64,000 bases of DNA from Magnolia sinica (lineage: Eukaryota > Streptophyta > Magnoliopsida > Magnoliales > Magnoliaceae): the NCBI RefSeq assembly GCF_029962835.1, contig NC_080582.1:25862032-25926031 (forward strand). Direction: 5' to 3'. This document shows positions 11,044 to 23,085 of this stretch, one piece after another. Both the position numbers and the translations under genes were made by a program. Numbering within the stretch: position 1 is the first letter of the stretch; the number at the start of each line of letters is the position of its first letter. The notes under the pieces are model-generated. The model saw nothing but the letters and a program-made list of their open reading frames with translations, was not told the origin of the DNA and made no database searches.

Positions 11044-12254
11044 TCCCATGCTGCCATCATGCCATGCCATGCCAACAAAACCACATCAACTGAAGGAGGC
11101 ATCACCCAACAAACACTGGATAGTGTTTGGAGGAGGATTACTCTTGTTTTCTAATCTACAAAATGACTAATAAACTACCCTTTTTTATTGCTTATTCCGT
11201 TTTCCTTCCTCATTACATTTAGATTCTTTCTATTCCTACAATGCCCAATGTCCCCACCTGACAACATCAGCAACGTCACCCAAGCATTTAAATGACACGT
11301 GTCATGACTAGTCATGAACACTCCATTATAACAATTTTAAATAATGATAACCATCCAATCAATGGCATGAAAAATCGACAGTCCAAATTAAATGATGAAA
11401 CAAGTCATCATTTAAAACATTTATTTAACAAATGATATGTTAGAGACAGAATAATCAGAATAATATAGAGCCAACATTGTTGCAGAATTCCCAGGATGAT
11501 TGATACATTGAGACTGTCCATTTAGTAGGACATACGATAGATGGAAAATGGTTTAAGTTACATATAGATGAGTGATCTATCTAACTAAACAAGGGCTGAC
11601 AATGGGAAGGTGATGAAGAAAATCTATTAATGATATAGGCAAGGTACATAAATTGAGCAAAAGAAACATTTGTAATTATCTGGTTATAGTGTGGTTTTTT
11701 TTTTTTTTCTGAAAGTAGGCAATCCATAAATAAATGACTAGTACATTGATGTTATCGCTTGCCATGTCAACTGCCACGTGCACTAGATAGACAGCTCTAA
11801 TATCATCTAGTTAGTTCACCTTTAGCATAACATCTATTTTAATTAAGGTATTCTATAATGGTAATGTTGTATGTAACGATCGTCACCGTAAATTTTATAA
11901 TATGGATTATAATTGCTGTTATGGTTACATAACGATATATCCTTCATGCTAGGAGACAATACAGGGACAACCATTTTAAAATTCATTGTCTCAGCCTAGC
12001 TGCAGTCTTGCATTGTTTTCATCTTTCTTTTCCTTTAAACCTCCTTGTACTTCCATGGAAGAAGCTGTGGCCATGCAATCTCTCTCTGGAGGAAAAACCA
12101 GTTCATTTGCACATGGAGCCACAAAAAATAACTATGGAGAATTATAGTTGAGTAAGAGTGATTTACTTATTCATTTTTTGCTTGTAAAGGTTGATGTTGA
12201 ATAATATAAGAAAGCCCAATGTGTAGGCAATTCACTTTGATACAATATCATCAT

Positions 12255-12300
12255 CATCTAAACCTTATCCCAACTAATTGGGGTCGGATCTTTACAACAA
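12255..12300 (+). repeat. Remnant of a plant SINE-like repeat
   Basis: The words CCTTATCCCAACTAATTGGG followed by GTCGG match, from memory, the conserved core of a widespread Au-type plant SINE. A weaker copy (TCCTAACAATTCGGGGTTGG) lies near 12512. Both are short and lack clear ends. Confidence 0.3.
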
Positions 12301-12940
12301 TGTACTAAATAAAGAAATAAATAAATAAAAGCAGAGCCTACCAATCCTTTTCACTGCTTCTCAATCACCCAGACAAATGCACAAAGCCAATGGCACACTG
12401 AGTACAATGTGTATGTGCAAAGTGAAAGCAGATTATAGTGACGTTTCACCTAAGCAACAAGAGGGCCTACATAATTTTGTAGATCATCATCATCAGTTTT
12501 TTTGCCCTTTCTCCTAACAATTCGGGGTTGGCTTTTAAACGGTAGATTGGTAGAAGTTACATGATTGGATGCCCACTAGACATGTGCTATAAGTTCACAC
12601 TGACAACACTCACATGTTGCACCCAATACTAACCCCCAGAATAGCCAATACACCCATATCACCAACAGAAAACAAGAAAAGAAAGGTCATGGAGGAACAG
12701 TTATCAGGCTTACTTCTGAGCATGGGGTACACATACAGATTGAGATCCCTAGCTAGTAGCAGGAAAGAAACGCAGGCATCTGAGTTGGCATAGAGGCACA
12801 CATGTACCGGTATTTGACGAAAAGAAGAAAGGACATGTGCAAGTCGTTGGCTGCAAAGAATAGATGGGATCCCAATGACAGATGTTTACCGAACACCACC
12901 CAATCATGCCCAAAACTGCACTTTAGTTTGACTATGGCGC

Positions 12941-13072
12941 ATTGCCCAAAAAAAGAACAAAAATCTATGGATAGTTAAGGTCTAGAGCATGTAACACCAA
13001 ACAAGGTAAGCATGATAATTAAACTTTGCGTTGTGTGCTCTAGACCTTAATTATCCAGAGATTTGGGCATGG
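12941..13072. repeat. Inverted repeat (small hairpin/MITE-like) in CACTA-1
   Basis: The left arm near 12961-12998 (ATGGATAGTTAAGGTCTAGA...) pairs with the right arm near 13030-13064 (TCTAGACCTTAATTATCCAG). The outer words GCCCAAA and TTTGGGC also pair. The loop is about 30 bases. No target duplication is obvious. Confidence 0.55.
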
Positions 13073-14382
13073 GTAAGCATGATAAAGTGTCATGGGTGCC
13101 GCATCACATGGCTGTGCTTATATCACATGAGATGAGATCTCAAAAAGTTCTCCTGAGTTCTCGTAAGAACTAGTGCATAGGTGAACATTTCACCATATAA
13201 ACATTACAAAAACCTTATGATGGGCCCTCTAGAAGTTTTTAATGGTGGAGCATTCAATCACCACTCATTCCTATGGTGTGGTCCACCTGAGATTTGGATC
13301 TGCTTGATTTTTGGGACCACAAACCAAAATGGGCTGGAGAAATGGATGGACAGCGTGGATATACAACTCATCATCAAGGTGGGCCCCATGAAGCATGACC
13401 CATCTTATAACTATCACACAAAAAATATCCCTTCAATAAGTAGGACTCATATAAAACTACAGGGGCATGTCTACCTTTGCCTCCCAACTTGAATACTATG
13501 AGCAACATGCACTTTTCAATCTCACCCCTCTCATGCATTATTAACCCATGATATTGAAAATGGTTTTTTGGATATTAAAAATATTAAAAGATAATACATC
13601 GAAAAATGTTGATACAAAAACAAAAAATTACACACAATTGCCATTTTTAGAAAGTGAAATAGTATAGGTGTACTCTACCAGTTCCCAAAAGGAAGAATGG
13701 GTATATGCAATGGCTCCCCTCACAAAAACCACAAGTCAAAATACATTTTTTATGTGCACAATTTAAAATAAAATTTCAAATATCAATTAAAAAAAACACT
13801 AGTTAGAGTGCAATTTCAGATTTGTGGGGCCCACTGTGACATCTATCTGTCATCTAACCTGTCCACTAGGTCACTTAGACTTGGACGTAGGGTTAGGGTT
13901 TTAACGATCCTAATTTTTGTGACACACGTAAGACTTTGACTAAATAAAATAATAATTTGACTTAGCCTTTTTAGTAAGAGCATTCTTGAGTGATTGGTTA
14001 AGAGATTGACTCTTAACATTGCATAAATTTTGTTTTGCCAAATGTACAAAAAAATGTGGTGAAATATTTTACAATTAGTATTCTTTCTCTATTTAAATGG
14101 AAGATTTAAAGAGAATTCTACCCAAATATCCTTCCAAAAGCTAATTCCGGAACCCCGACCCACCAAAAATCTAACTAAAGGTAATGGCTTGATTAGACTC
14201 TTGCCAATCTGCCTAATCGCCCTCCACATATAAGATCCAACCAGATAAAAAATTTAGCCACATACAAAAAATATTGGACCTGGTATTATCTACTACATAC
14301 TAGTAACATACAACCAATATCGGGGCACCATACCATAAGCTACAAGAATTTCATGTCCCCCTAAACAAGGTATCCTCCATTG

Positions 14383-14386
<4 letters not shown>

Positions 14387-14431
<45 letters not shown>

Positions 14432-14432
14432 T
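14387..14432. repeat. (CA)n(TA)n microsatellite
   Basis: About 14 CA units run directly into about 9 TA units, followed by AT-rich DNA. Confidence 0.95.
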
Positions 14433-16599
14433 ATATTATAAGTTCTTTATTTTCATTTACATTCGCAAATACATTCATCATCCATCCAACTATTAACAAT
14501 ATTTACAAAAAATAAAACACATCCAACCAACTCTTAATAATAATTTGCAAGTTAACCTAATGGGAACCGTCATGCACCGTAATGTCTTACGACGGAGTGG
14601 ATTCTGAGGAGTTACAAGTTGACCCTAATGACAACATATAAATGAAGCGATAAAGATATAAATGATTCAAGATTAATTTAAGGTTTCGAGAACTTACATC
14701 CACCTCACTCATATTGCCAAGTAGTCCTGATGAAAATGCATTGACATTACAAGAAGGGGGAAAAAATTGTGGCTGCACCGATACGATCTAGTATGAACGG
14801 CTGCCTATGTACCCCATGTTCGGAAGAGTGGGATCAAGCTACTACGTAGTTCGTAATATTTAAATCAGAACATTTTACACATAAGTAGAGAAAAAAAATC
14901 AAAACAAATCATAATAGAAATATGTGTGCCTTCTGTTATGCATAAGAAGATGAAAAGCTAAAACAATAGTCAAGCAAAACTACTAAATAATTCAAGATAA
15001 AGATTTAGTTAAATAATATCCAAATCACTAGATTATATTTTGGTTCACTTAATCATGTGGCTATGAGCCTTTGATACAATCAGGCCCCACCATCACATCT
15101 CATATCAAAAGATGGGACCTAAGCTCCGTATAGATGAAAAAAGATGGTTCCAAACTACCAGATACATGTACAATCTAACCCACATCATCCAATCGTTGGA
15201 TTAGTCCCAACCTGTCCCAACTCAACCGATGAATTTAAATGAAATTAATTTTAGAAGCACACCAATGAGTTAAAAATAAATAATAGAAGTCAACTTCACA
15301 ATAAGGATATCCAAAGTGCAGCCCCACAATTTGACAGTTTGATATAATGTATATGCATGCCCGCATGCGGGTTTTGGGTTTTCTATGTATAAGGTTTGAA
15401 GTGCATATATTCTAATGTATTATGGAAGAAAATATCTAATGCAAATGCTACTTTGATGCCTGATAGAGATACTAAAAGTATGAGAATTGGTAGAAAAATT
15501 ATAAGCATTTCCAAGAAATAAGCTTTTCTAGAGTTACTATCCTAAAACAAAAAAGGGGGAATGAGAGCCCTCTCAAAGGGAAACTCATGAGGTTTCCAGT
15601 TTTAAAAAGAGAGAGATACCTACCTCTTGGTTTTTTGTTGGAATACACAAGGGAAAATTCGTGTACTCATGGTGTAAAGGATGGAATCCATTGTTTAGAA
15701 CTCAGTTCTGAAAACCATTGCAAATTTCATTAACTGAAATGTCCTAGTCCACATCCATTTACTTTCCCTACCATTCAGTTGCATAGTATGCCAATAACAT
15801 CTGCTTTAGTCAATAGAATCAAAAGTTAGACCTGAAATGCATGTGTTCAAACAAGCAGTTTATTTTCTGACTAGAGAAGAGGAAAAGAAAAGTTATGACC
15901 TAAAATATTGACAACCACTATGACCTATAATATTGACAGCCACAGCCCACCCCGGAACGAGCAGTTTCATCCTACTGAAATAGTACAAGACTCGACCACT
16001 TCGTTTTCTAAAACAATCAGAAATTTCAGCTTGTTTTAATCAGATGACTACAGTTTAGTGATTTTGTACACTACTTTTTTACATGGTTAGAATTGTGTGG
16101 TCAGTGTAATTTTCAGCCTATGATCCATCCACGTTTGTCCACGATAAACCAACGGTTTGGATCATTAAACACATGCCATATATGCAGTAAAATGAAAGGA
16201 ATGGACTGGATCTTTTTTAAAAATCAAGCAAAAAACAGACCCAAAAACACAAGAAAAACAAAAAAATCAGATTCATGACTATAACTGCTAGTATGCATGA
16301 ATTCCAAATTTAGATGTTTGTAAATGTCAATAAAGAAAATAGAAATAAATAAGTAAAAGACAGAATGTGAAATTCCCAATTCCAAAATTGCTCAACTCCC
16401 CAAAATTCTAAAATCCCCAGATCCCTAATTTGTAAATCAGAAAAACACCAATTTAGGGTCCACATTAAAATTTGTAAGCCCTAAAATCCCCAAATCCAGG
16501 TCGGATTATTGGGTAAGGCGTGCTACATGGCCCATTGCGACTAACATCACCATGGGCCCCACCTAGCATATCAACAGGTTGTATGGCAAATAAACATTC

Positions 16600-16656
16600 T
16601 GGTGGAATCCACCCTGAAATTCGAAAAACCCTAAATCGGAATTGATATTGAGAGAG

Positions 16657-16711
<55 letters not shown>

Positions 16712-16950
16712 CCTCAATGTTCTTGAAGATTTAATCCTTCAACCACAGATTCAGAGAGAGCGAGAGGGCGTGCGTGGGTAGGGCGATCGGCAACAAGATC
16801 GAGCAAGGAAGAGAGAGAGAGAGGAGGGAGAGATCTGTAGGAAGAGAGAGAGAGAGAAGGGACTAAGGGCAAGAGAGGGACGGGAGACTAGTTAGGGCGC
16901 CGACCCTAACCCGTCTTCAAATGAAAGGGAAGTTGATGGGCTGACGTCAG
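16600..16950 (-). promoter_or_regulatory. GA/CT-rich block resembling a plant gene leader on the minus strand
   Basis: On the plus strand there is a pure (GA)n run at 16661-16706, with further GAGAGA clusters to 16862. On the minus strand this is CT-rich followed by TTAGGGTTTTTCGAATTTCA, the style of a plant 5' untranslated leader (CT tract, then AGGGTTT). It could be the captured promoter or leader of the minus-strand exon fragments further left in CACTA-1. That link is inference. Confidence 0.4.
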
Positions 16951-17483
16951 CAAGTTCTGTGGGTCCCATCATGAGGTATGTGTTATATCCAAACTGTCCA
17001 TCCATATGGCGAGCTCGTCGTAAGGCTTGAAACAAAAAATAAGACAGATCTAACTATCAAGTGGACCACACTGAAAAAAGCATTGGGGGATTGAACATCT
17101 ACCATCGAAACCCTTTAGGGGGTCACAGAAGTTTTGGATCAATATGAATTTTTTTTTCCTCTTTATCCAGGTCTTTGTGGCCTTATGTATAGATTGGATG
17201 GAAAATAAATGTTATGGTGGGCCCTATGAAATTTTTAACGGTGAAAATCATCATCCTGTTGGTATTTGTGGTGTGGTCCATTTAATCTTTGGATATGATT
17301 CATTTTCTTGGATAATTCTCTAAAATAGTCTCAAAAAATAGATGAACGGTATGGGTTGATCCCAAATTTTTGGTGAATCCAAAACTCAAGTGGACCATGC
17401 CACATGAAACAATGTGGAATAATGATTTCCACCGTTGATACCTTCCTTGGGCCCACAATAATGTTTATTTGTCATCCAACTTG

Positions 17484-19083
17484 TTCATAATATTAAAAAG
17501 ATATGAATGAAGAGAACACACAAACATCAACTTGATCCAAAACTGGCCTCCAAGAACTTTTCAATAGCAGCGGTTCAATCACACTATTTCCTATGGTGTG
17601 GTCCACTTGAGCTTTGGATATGCTTCCTTTTTGTTCTTTAGACCTCAAATTATCTATTAATATAGATGAACGGAGTGGATAAAATAAATAAATAATGGTG
17701 GACCCCACAGATTTTACTCCGGTAAGGGTAATGAGTAACATGTAAATGTAGTGGAGAGGGGTTTCCTTAAAACATTCATAATTATATATTGGGCTTGCTT
17801 AAATATGATTCACATATCCAACCCACTCATTATGTGTGTCCCAATTGGATGAGGGGTCAGACCAAGTTTCAGCTGCATCCAAAACTCATGTGGGGCCCAC
17901 TAAATGCTTTTATATTTTTTAGGATGTCTTCACATGGTTTTAGATGGTATGGCCCACTTGATTTTCGTACATGGATGATTTTTGAGATATCTCATTACCT
18001 AAAGGGGACACATCAATTGCACGGTGTTGATGTTTGACATACATCATGTGGGGCCCACAAAACTTACTAAAATCAATTCTTAGGTTCTCACGAGGTCAAT
18101 AAGTTGGGTCACAATTTTGACTAGAATATTTGGCCTATTTTACATGTCTAGTCCATTCACTCTATTTTTCTAATCAATACCCTTAATTTGATTAGTTACT
18201 CGCCTGATCAGGCTACATATAAGAAATATATTGGGCATACAAGATTGATCAACAATTTGAGTGAAATTTGATTTAAACATCTGAAGTTATTTACTCTTCA
18301 ATCGGGATTGATTAAATTGTCCAAAAATAATTAAAGGTTATTCATAATATCAAAAAGATATGGATGAAGAGAAAACACAAACATTAGCTTGATCCAAAAC
18401 TTTTATGGCCTCCAAGAATTTTTCAATGGTAGAGGTTCAATCACACTACCTGTGGTGTGGTCCACTTGAGCTTTGGATATGCTTCCTTTTTGTTCTTTAA
18501 ACCTCAAATCATTTGTTAACATGGATGAACAAAATGGATAAAATAAATAAATAATGGTGGACCCCACAGAGTTTACTTTAGTAAGGGTAATGAGTAACTC
18601 ACCTAAATGTAATAGAGAGGGGTTTCCTTAAAACATTCATAATCATATATTGGGCTTGCCTAAATGTGATTCACATATCCAACCCACTCATTATGTGTGT
18701 CCCATTTGGATGAGGGGTCAGACCAAGTTTCAGCCGCATCCAAAACTCATGTGGGCCCCACCAAGTGTTTTTATGTTTTTTAGGTTGTCTTCACATGGTT
18801 TTAAGATGGTATAGCCCACCTGAGTTTCGTATACGGATGATTTTTGAGATATCTCATAACCTAAAGGGGACGCATCAAATGCACGGTATTGATGTTCGAC
18901 ACACATCATGATGGAGCCTACAAAACTTACTAACATTAATTCTTAGGTTCTCGCGAGGTCAATAAGTTGGGTCACAATTTTGACTAGAATATTTGGCCCA
19001 TTTTATATGTTTGGTCCATTCACTTTATTTTACTGATCAATACCCTCAATTTGACTAGTTACTCGCCCCAATCAGGCTACATT
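17484..19083 (+). repeat. Direct tandem duplication of a ~735 bp unit inside CACTA-1
   Basis: Unit 1 (about 17484-18220) and unit 2 (about 18341-19083) align over their length in the same direction, offset by about 857-863 bp, with about 120 bp of separate sequence between. Both start TTCATAATAT...AAAAAGATATG and end ATCAGGCTACAT. They carry the dispersed GTGGTCCACTTGAG and TGTGGGGCCCAC words. Divergence is moderate, so the duplication is not recent. Confidence 0.88.
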
Positions 19084-19990
19084 TTTTTTTTTCATAGATA
19101 AATTTCAATGTTCATTTAAAAATAACATTTTTTTTTTCAAAATGTATATTTTTTATGCTTAATTTTTCTTTGAAAACTTTTAACAAAATATCATTTTTAT
19201 TATAAAATATTTTTAAAAAAAATTAAAATACAAATTCTGAATTTTTATTTTCAAAATCTCAAAAATTTTCTTAAATTTTAATTTTTTTTCTTAAAAATTC
19301 CAAAATGCGGATTTTTTTTTTCTTCAAAAGCATCATTTTGTTTTCAACTTTTCAACTTTCTTTTTTAAAATGAAATATTTTTTTTTTCAAAATTTCAGTG
19401 TTTTTATATATAACTTCTTCTTTTAATTTCAAATTTTTAACATTTTCAATTATTTTCAAAATCACAATTTTTCAACTTCTTTATTTTTGTTTCAAAATGT
19501 TTGTTTTTTTTTTTTTATTAAAGTATCCATTCTTTAATATCGTTTATTTTAAAATTTTCAATTCTTTCTAACTTCTCCAATTTTTTTTTAAAAGCATTTT
19601 TTTCTAACTTGTCAATTTTTATCAAACTTCTCTATTTTATTTTATTTTTCAAAATACAAACTCTCATTTTCTTTTTCAAAATATTTTCATTTTTCAACAT
19701 TGTCCAAATTTTCTCATTTTAAAAAATATTTTTAATTTTCTTTTTCAGGATATTATTTTTTTTTCGAAATCAAATTCTTTTTTTCAAAATTATCAACTTT
19801 ATTCAATATTCTTTTTTTTTCCCACAAAATAGATTTTTATTAAATCATGATTTTTATTTTTTCAAAATCTCATTTTTTTCTCTTTTTTACATTTAATCAA
19901 CTGTTAAAAAATAATATTAGATACAAATATGTACAATTAAACACAAAATTTCCAACATATTCTTTTAAAAAAAATGAAAAAAATAAATGC
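19081..19990. repeat. Degenerate T-rich tract (TTTTCAAAAT-like units)
   Basis: About 900 bases consist almost wholly of T, A and scattered C in blocks such as TTTTTTCAAAAT and CAACTTTTCAACTT. It lies directly inside the right subterminal repeats of CACTA-1. It looks like an expanded and decayed minisatellite of about 10-20 bases. No coding content is seen. Confidence 0.8.
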
Positions 19991-20002
19991 TTAAAGGCAC
20001 AA

Positions 20003-20340
20003 GTCCTTTTTCGACGGACCATGACCCGTTGCAAAAGAAACTAAAAAATGTCATGAATTGATATTTTGGGTGAGAATTTGCAACAACATCGTATTCCGTC
20101 ACAAAATCAAAATTTGCGACAGATTTAGTTCGTCGCCATTTTACGACACTAAAATCCGTCGTAAATCAGATTTTAGCGACGGATTTTGGTTTGTTGCAAA
20201 ATTCCATGATGTTTGGATGGATTTTCGAGAGACGGGAATGGAAAAGGCAACGGTCTTTTTCCATTAGTGATGGATGAAATCCGTTGTTAAACCAAGCGAT
20301 TTTTCCAAATTCGTCGTAAATTCGCAATTTTGTCATAGTG
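20003..20340. repeat. Right terminal and subterminal repeats of CACTA-1
   Basis: GACGGACC, CCGTCGTAAATC and GCGACGGATTTTGG words mirror those at the left end. The segment closes with TTTTGTCATAGTG at 20340. CNL coding sequence starts at the very next bases. Confidence 0.88.
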
Positions 20341-20640
20341 AAATGTCTTGTTCTGCACATTGGTTTCCTCGACTCGAATCCTTACATATTGAATGGTTAG
20401 ATCAATTAGAGGAGTGGAGAGTGGAGGAAGGAGCTATGCCAAGTCTTTTACATTTACTGATTCATTATTGTGAGAAATTGAAGAAGCTTCGGAAGGACTG
20501 CAATGCATGACTACCCTCAAGAAATTGGAGTTGTGGAGAATGGAGGATTCAAAGAAAGGCTTGGAGAAGATGGAGGAGAGGATTGGCATAAGATTCGGCA
20601 CGTACCCTCCATCGACATAACCTATATCATGAAGTTGTGA
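20341..20640 (+). pseudogene. CNL disease-resistance gene, part 4: last LRRs and C-terminus
   Basis: Directly after the CACTA-1 end the gene resumes: MSCSAHWFPRLESLHIEW, then LEEWRVEEGAMPSLLHL and HYCEKLKKLRKDC. A stop and frame slip near 20508 separate this from TTLKKLELWRMEDS and the terminal DWHKIRHVPSIDIT, ending with a stop at 20640. This is the C-terminal LRR of the receptor; in the family the LRR determines recognition and autoinhibition. Together with parts 1-3 it shows that all elements between 2397 and 20340 lie inside one former gene. Confidence 0.92.
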
Positions 20641-21296
20641 GAGCGACTACATCGGTAAACTTGTTTACCCATCATTTTTATTTACCTTTTAATCTATACT
20701 TCAAGTTACTGCTTTCTTTTTGGGGAAATATATAGAATGAACATTCCGGTGCTTCCCTTTTTTTTTTTTCAAAAAAATGTTTTCAATTAGTTTAATTACC
20801 ATTACTGTAACTTCCCATTACATTCTATTTGGTTTCTTACCGGCTGCCTTCCCATTTGATGTCCCAGGCTCTGGCACATCTCACGTTGCTGTTTTTGTGG
20901 ATTTCCAAGATTCAATACTCATCTTCATCCATGATTCAGGTGGACCACATTACTGGGGAAGTGTACGGGGTAATGCTTACCTTCGAAAGTATTTTAATTG
21001 GTATGGCCCACCTGAATCACAAATGGGTCTGACTCTTGGGCTTGAAGCCAAAAAATTTGTATGGTATATATCTAATGGTTGGAATGGAAGTCATATCAAC
21101 ATCATGATGACCCCTATAAAAATCATGTGGATGTATCACTTGAATCGCATATCAGCTTCTTCTTCTTCTTCTTTTTTTTTTTTGGGAATAAGAACAGAGC
21201 GGATCTCATGTGCACACCACGGTTGGCCGGTGACAAATTAAGTTCCAGGGTTCAATGAAATTCCTTTTTCTTATCATAAATCTAAATCTCTATGTT
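20641..21296. other. CNL 3' flank with a dispersed repeat copy; no gene seen
   Basis: Contains T-rich DNA and, at about 20930-21130, one plus-strand copy of the dispersed repeat with TCAGGTGGACCACATTAC and TATCTAATGGTTGGAATGGA words that recur at 21380-21600 (minus) and 23440-23760 (plus). A (CTT)n run lies near 21162-21178. No coding region is supported. Confidence 0.6.
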
Positions 21297-21808
21297 TCAG
21301 TAGTTGAGAGAGACACTAGCCCTTGATTTTTGGCATGCCCACATTGATGTATATGTAAAATCACACCAATCATTAGATGTGTAATCGCCCATTAGACTTC
21401 GGGTACACAAAACCAGCTCGAGCCCTGATACCATTGGGCTAAACCAAAGAAACAGTTGGAAGAAAGACAAATATCCTTGATTTTTACACCCCACCATGAT
21501 GATTTTATAAAATCCACTCCAACCATTAGATACCACGTGAAAATTTTGGCAAATAGCTCAAACATCAGGCCCATCTATTAATGATTCACCTGTTCACACC
21601 ATAGTAAATAATTTGAAAGGTGAACATTGTCCTTGTCCACTGTTTCCAATTGTTTGGTCCATCTTAATCATGAATAGGGCTGATTTTTTGGGCCATGGGT
21701 CTAACATGAGATGAAGCACCTAGTGGTTGGGGTGGATTTCGCATAAATATCACAGTTAGTCCTACCTGAGCTGCCAACCCATTTGGCAAATTTAAGCTTC
21801 AGATAATA

Positions 21809-23085
21809 GGGAATTTGACCATAGTGGCCTCGATTTATTGTCAATTCCCTAGAGGGATACAACCTTTCAAATAATCCAAGGGTGGCCTTCTGACAAGCCT
21901 TCGAAAATTACTCGAACAAAAATGTTCTTGTCCTTGTTTCAGTAGTTGTACTATTTTTTAGGGAATAAGAAGTTATGTCGTATTTAATGGCAAAAAAATG
22001 ATGTGTACGGAAGCCTATTTTGGGCATGTGCAAGGACCAAACTAGTGGGGCCCACATTGATGTATATATATAATCCATGCCACCCATCCTTTTTGCCATG
22101 TCATTTTAAGGCTAGGGCCCAAATATCAGCCTAATCCAGAGCTCGTGTGGGCCACATAATAGAAAATAATGGTGACAATGTCACTCACTATTAAAACTTT
22201 CCAAACTCACTGTGATGTTTGTTAGAAGCGGACACTGCCCAAGTCAGGACTTTTTGGGCCCGCGGCGAGTTGGCCGACAAGGTGGACAGAAACAGATCAC
22301 CCCATTATGGGCCTCGACTCCTATTATTTCAAAATAATCAAGTTATTAATTACATCAATCTGCAACCACGACCCTTACTGCATTACAACTACGAACCTTA
22401 CCACATTACAAACACGACCCTTACCATGGGTATGGGTCATGGTTGCCATGATATATGGGTCGTGGTTGTCATGAGGTAAGGGTCATGGTTATCATGCTAC
22501 GTAAGTTGTGGCCTTCATTTTATATGGGTTGTGGTTGTCATGTTATATGGGTCGTGGTTATCATGGGCCTTGGAAAGGACCAACTAGTGGTGTCTACATT
22601 GATGTGTGTGTATAATCCATGCCACCCATCCTTTTTGCCGTGTCATTTTAGGGTCAGGGCCCAAATATCAGCCTGATCTAGAGCTCGTGTGGGCCACATA
22701 ATAGAAAATAATGGTGACAATGGCACCCACTGTTGAAACTTTCCAAGCTCACTATGATGTTTGGGCTAATGTAAAGGCCTTAACCCTAAATGGACATGGC
22801 AAAAAGGGTGGGTGGCATGGATTATACACATAGATCAATGTGGGCCCCACTAGTTGGTCCTTACCCACGCCCAAAAAAGGCTTTCGTACACATCACTTTC
22901 TTGCCATTAAATACAACGTAACTTCTTATTCTCTCAAAAACCGTATAACTACTGAAACAACGACAAGGGAATTTTGGTCCGAGTAATTTTCAAAGGCTTG
23001 TCAGAAGGCCACCATCAGAATATTTGAAAGTTGTTTCCCTTTAGGGAATTTGACCATAATTGAGGCCAGTATGGTCAAATTCTCG
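21809..23085. mobile_element. MULE-like/foldback DNA element with ~300 bp terminal inverted repeats
   Basis: The left arm (21809-about 22115, starting GGGAATTTGACCATAGTGG) and right arm (about 22780-23085, ending GGTCAAATTCTCG) are inverted copies over about 300 bp. The element is flanked by the 8 bp direct repeat AGATAATA at 21801-21808 and 23086-23093. One further flanking base differs, so an original 9 bp duplication as in Mutator elements is possible. Inside, part of the arm recurs in direct orientation (about 22565-22760), and a minisatellite palindrome fills the centre. No transposase is present, so it is non-autonomous. Confidence 0.85.
22363..22567. repeat. Minisatellite of ~23 bp units with an internal strand switch
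   Basis: Three units of the form CAACCACGACCCTTACTGCA (starting 22363, 22386, 22409) are followed by six units of the complementary form TATGGGTCGTGGTTGTCATG (starting 22431, 22454, 22477, 22502, 22523, 22546). Spacing is 21-25 bases. The two blocks together form a large palindrome in the middle of the foldback element. Confidence 0.85.

Larger units (their letters stand above)
9592..20340. mobile_element. CACTA-1: 10.7 kb non-autonomous CACTA (En/Spm) DNA transposon
   Basis: The left end begins CACTACGCCAAAATCATGAA. The right end, read inward on the minus strand, begins CACTATGACAAAATTGCGAA, giving an imperfect terminal inverted repeat. Both ends carry many subterminal copies of GCGACGGAT / ATCCGTCGC words, the hallmark of the superfamily. 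CNL exon lies outside both ends (LRR at 9591 and from 20341). No TNPD-like transposase or TNPA-like reading frame is recognisable, so mobility would need help from another element. The interior is mostly repeats, low-complexity DNA and a few exon-like pieces on the minus strand. The expected 3 bp target duplication is not visible, as expected if the left flank was later inverted. Confidence 0.9.

Noticed and set aside
17789-18037. Open frames with VW, HxVCPNW and GPL words at 13181, 17789 and 20777
   Set aside because: They recur wherever the dispersed GTGGTCCAC repeat occurs and break differently in each copy, so they are repeat translations and not genes.
9592-20340. Expected TNPD-type transposase gene within CACTA-1
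   Set aside because: I looked on both strands for transposase-like frames and found none longer than about 100 codons with recognisable motifs; the element is treated as non-autonomous.
22219-22676. Plus-strand open frames rich in GYGSW-like or MGHGCH repeats
   Set aside because: They are translations of the 23 bp minisatellite inside the foldback element.
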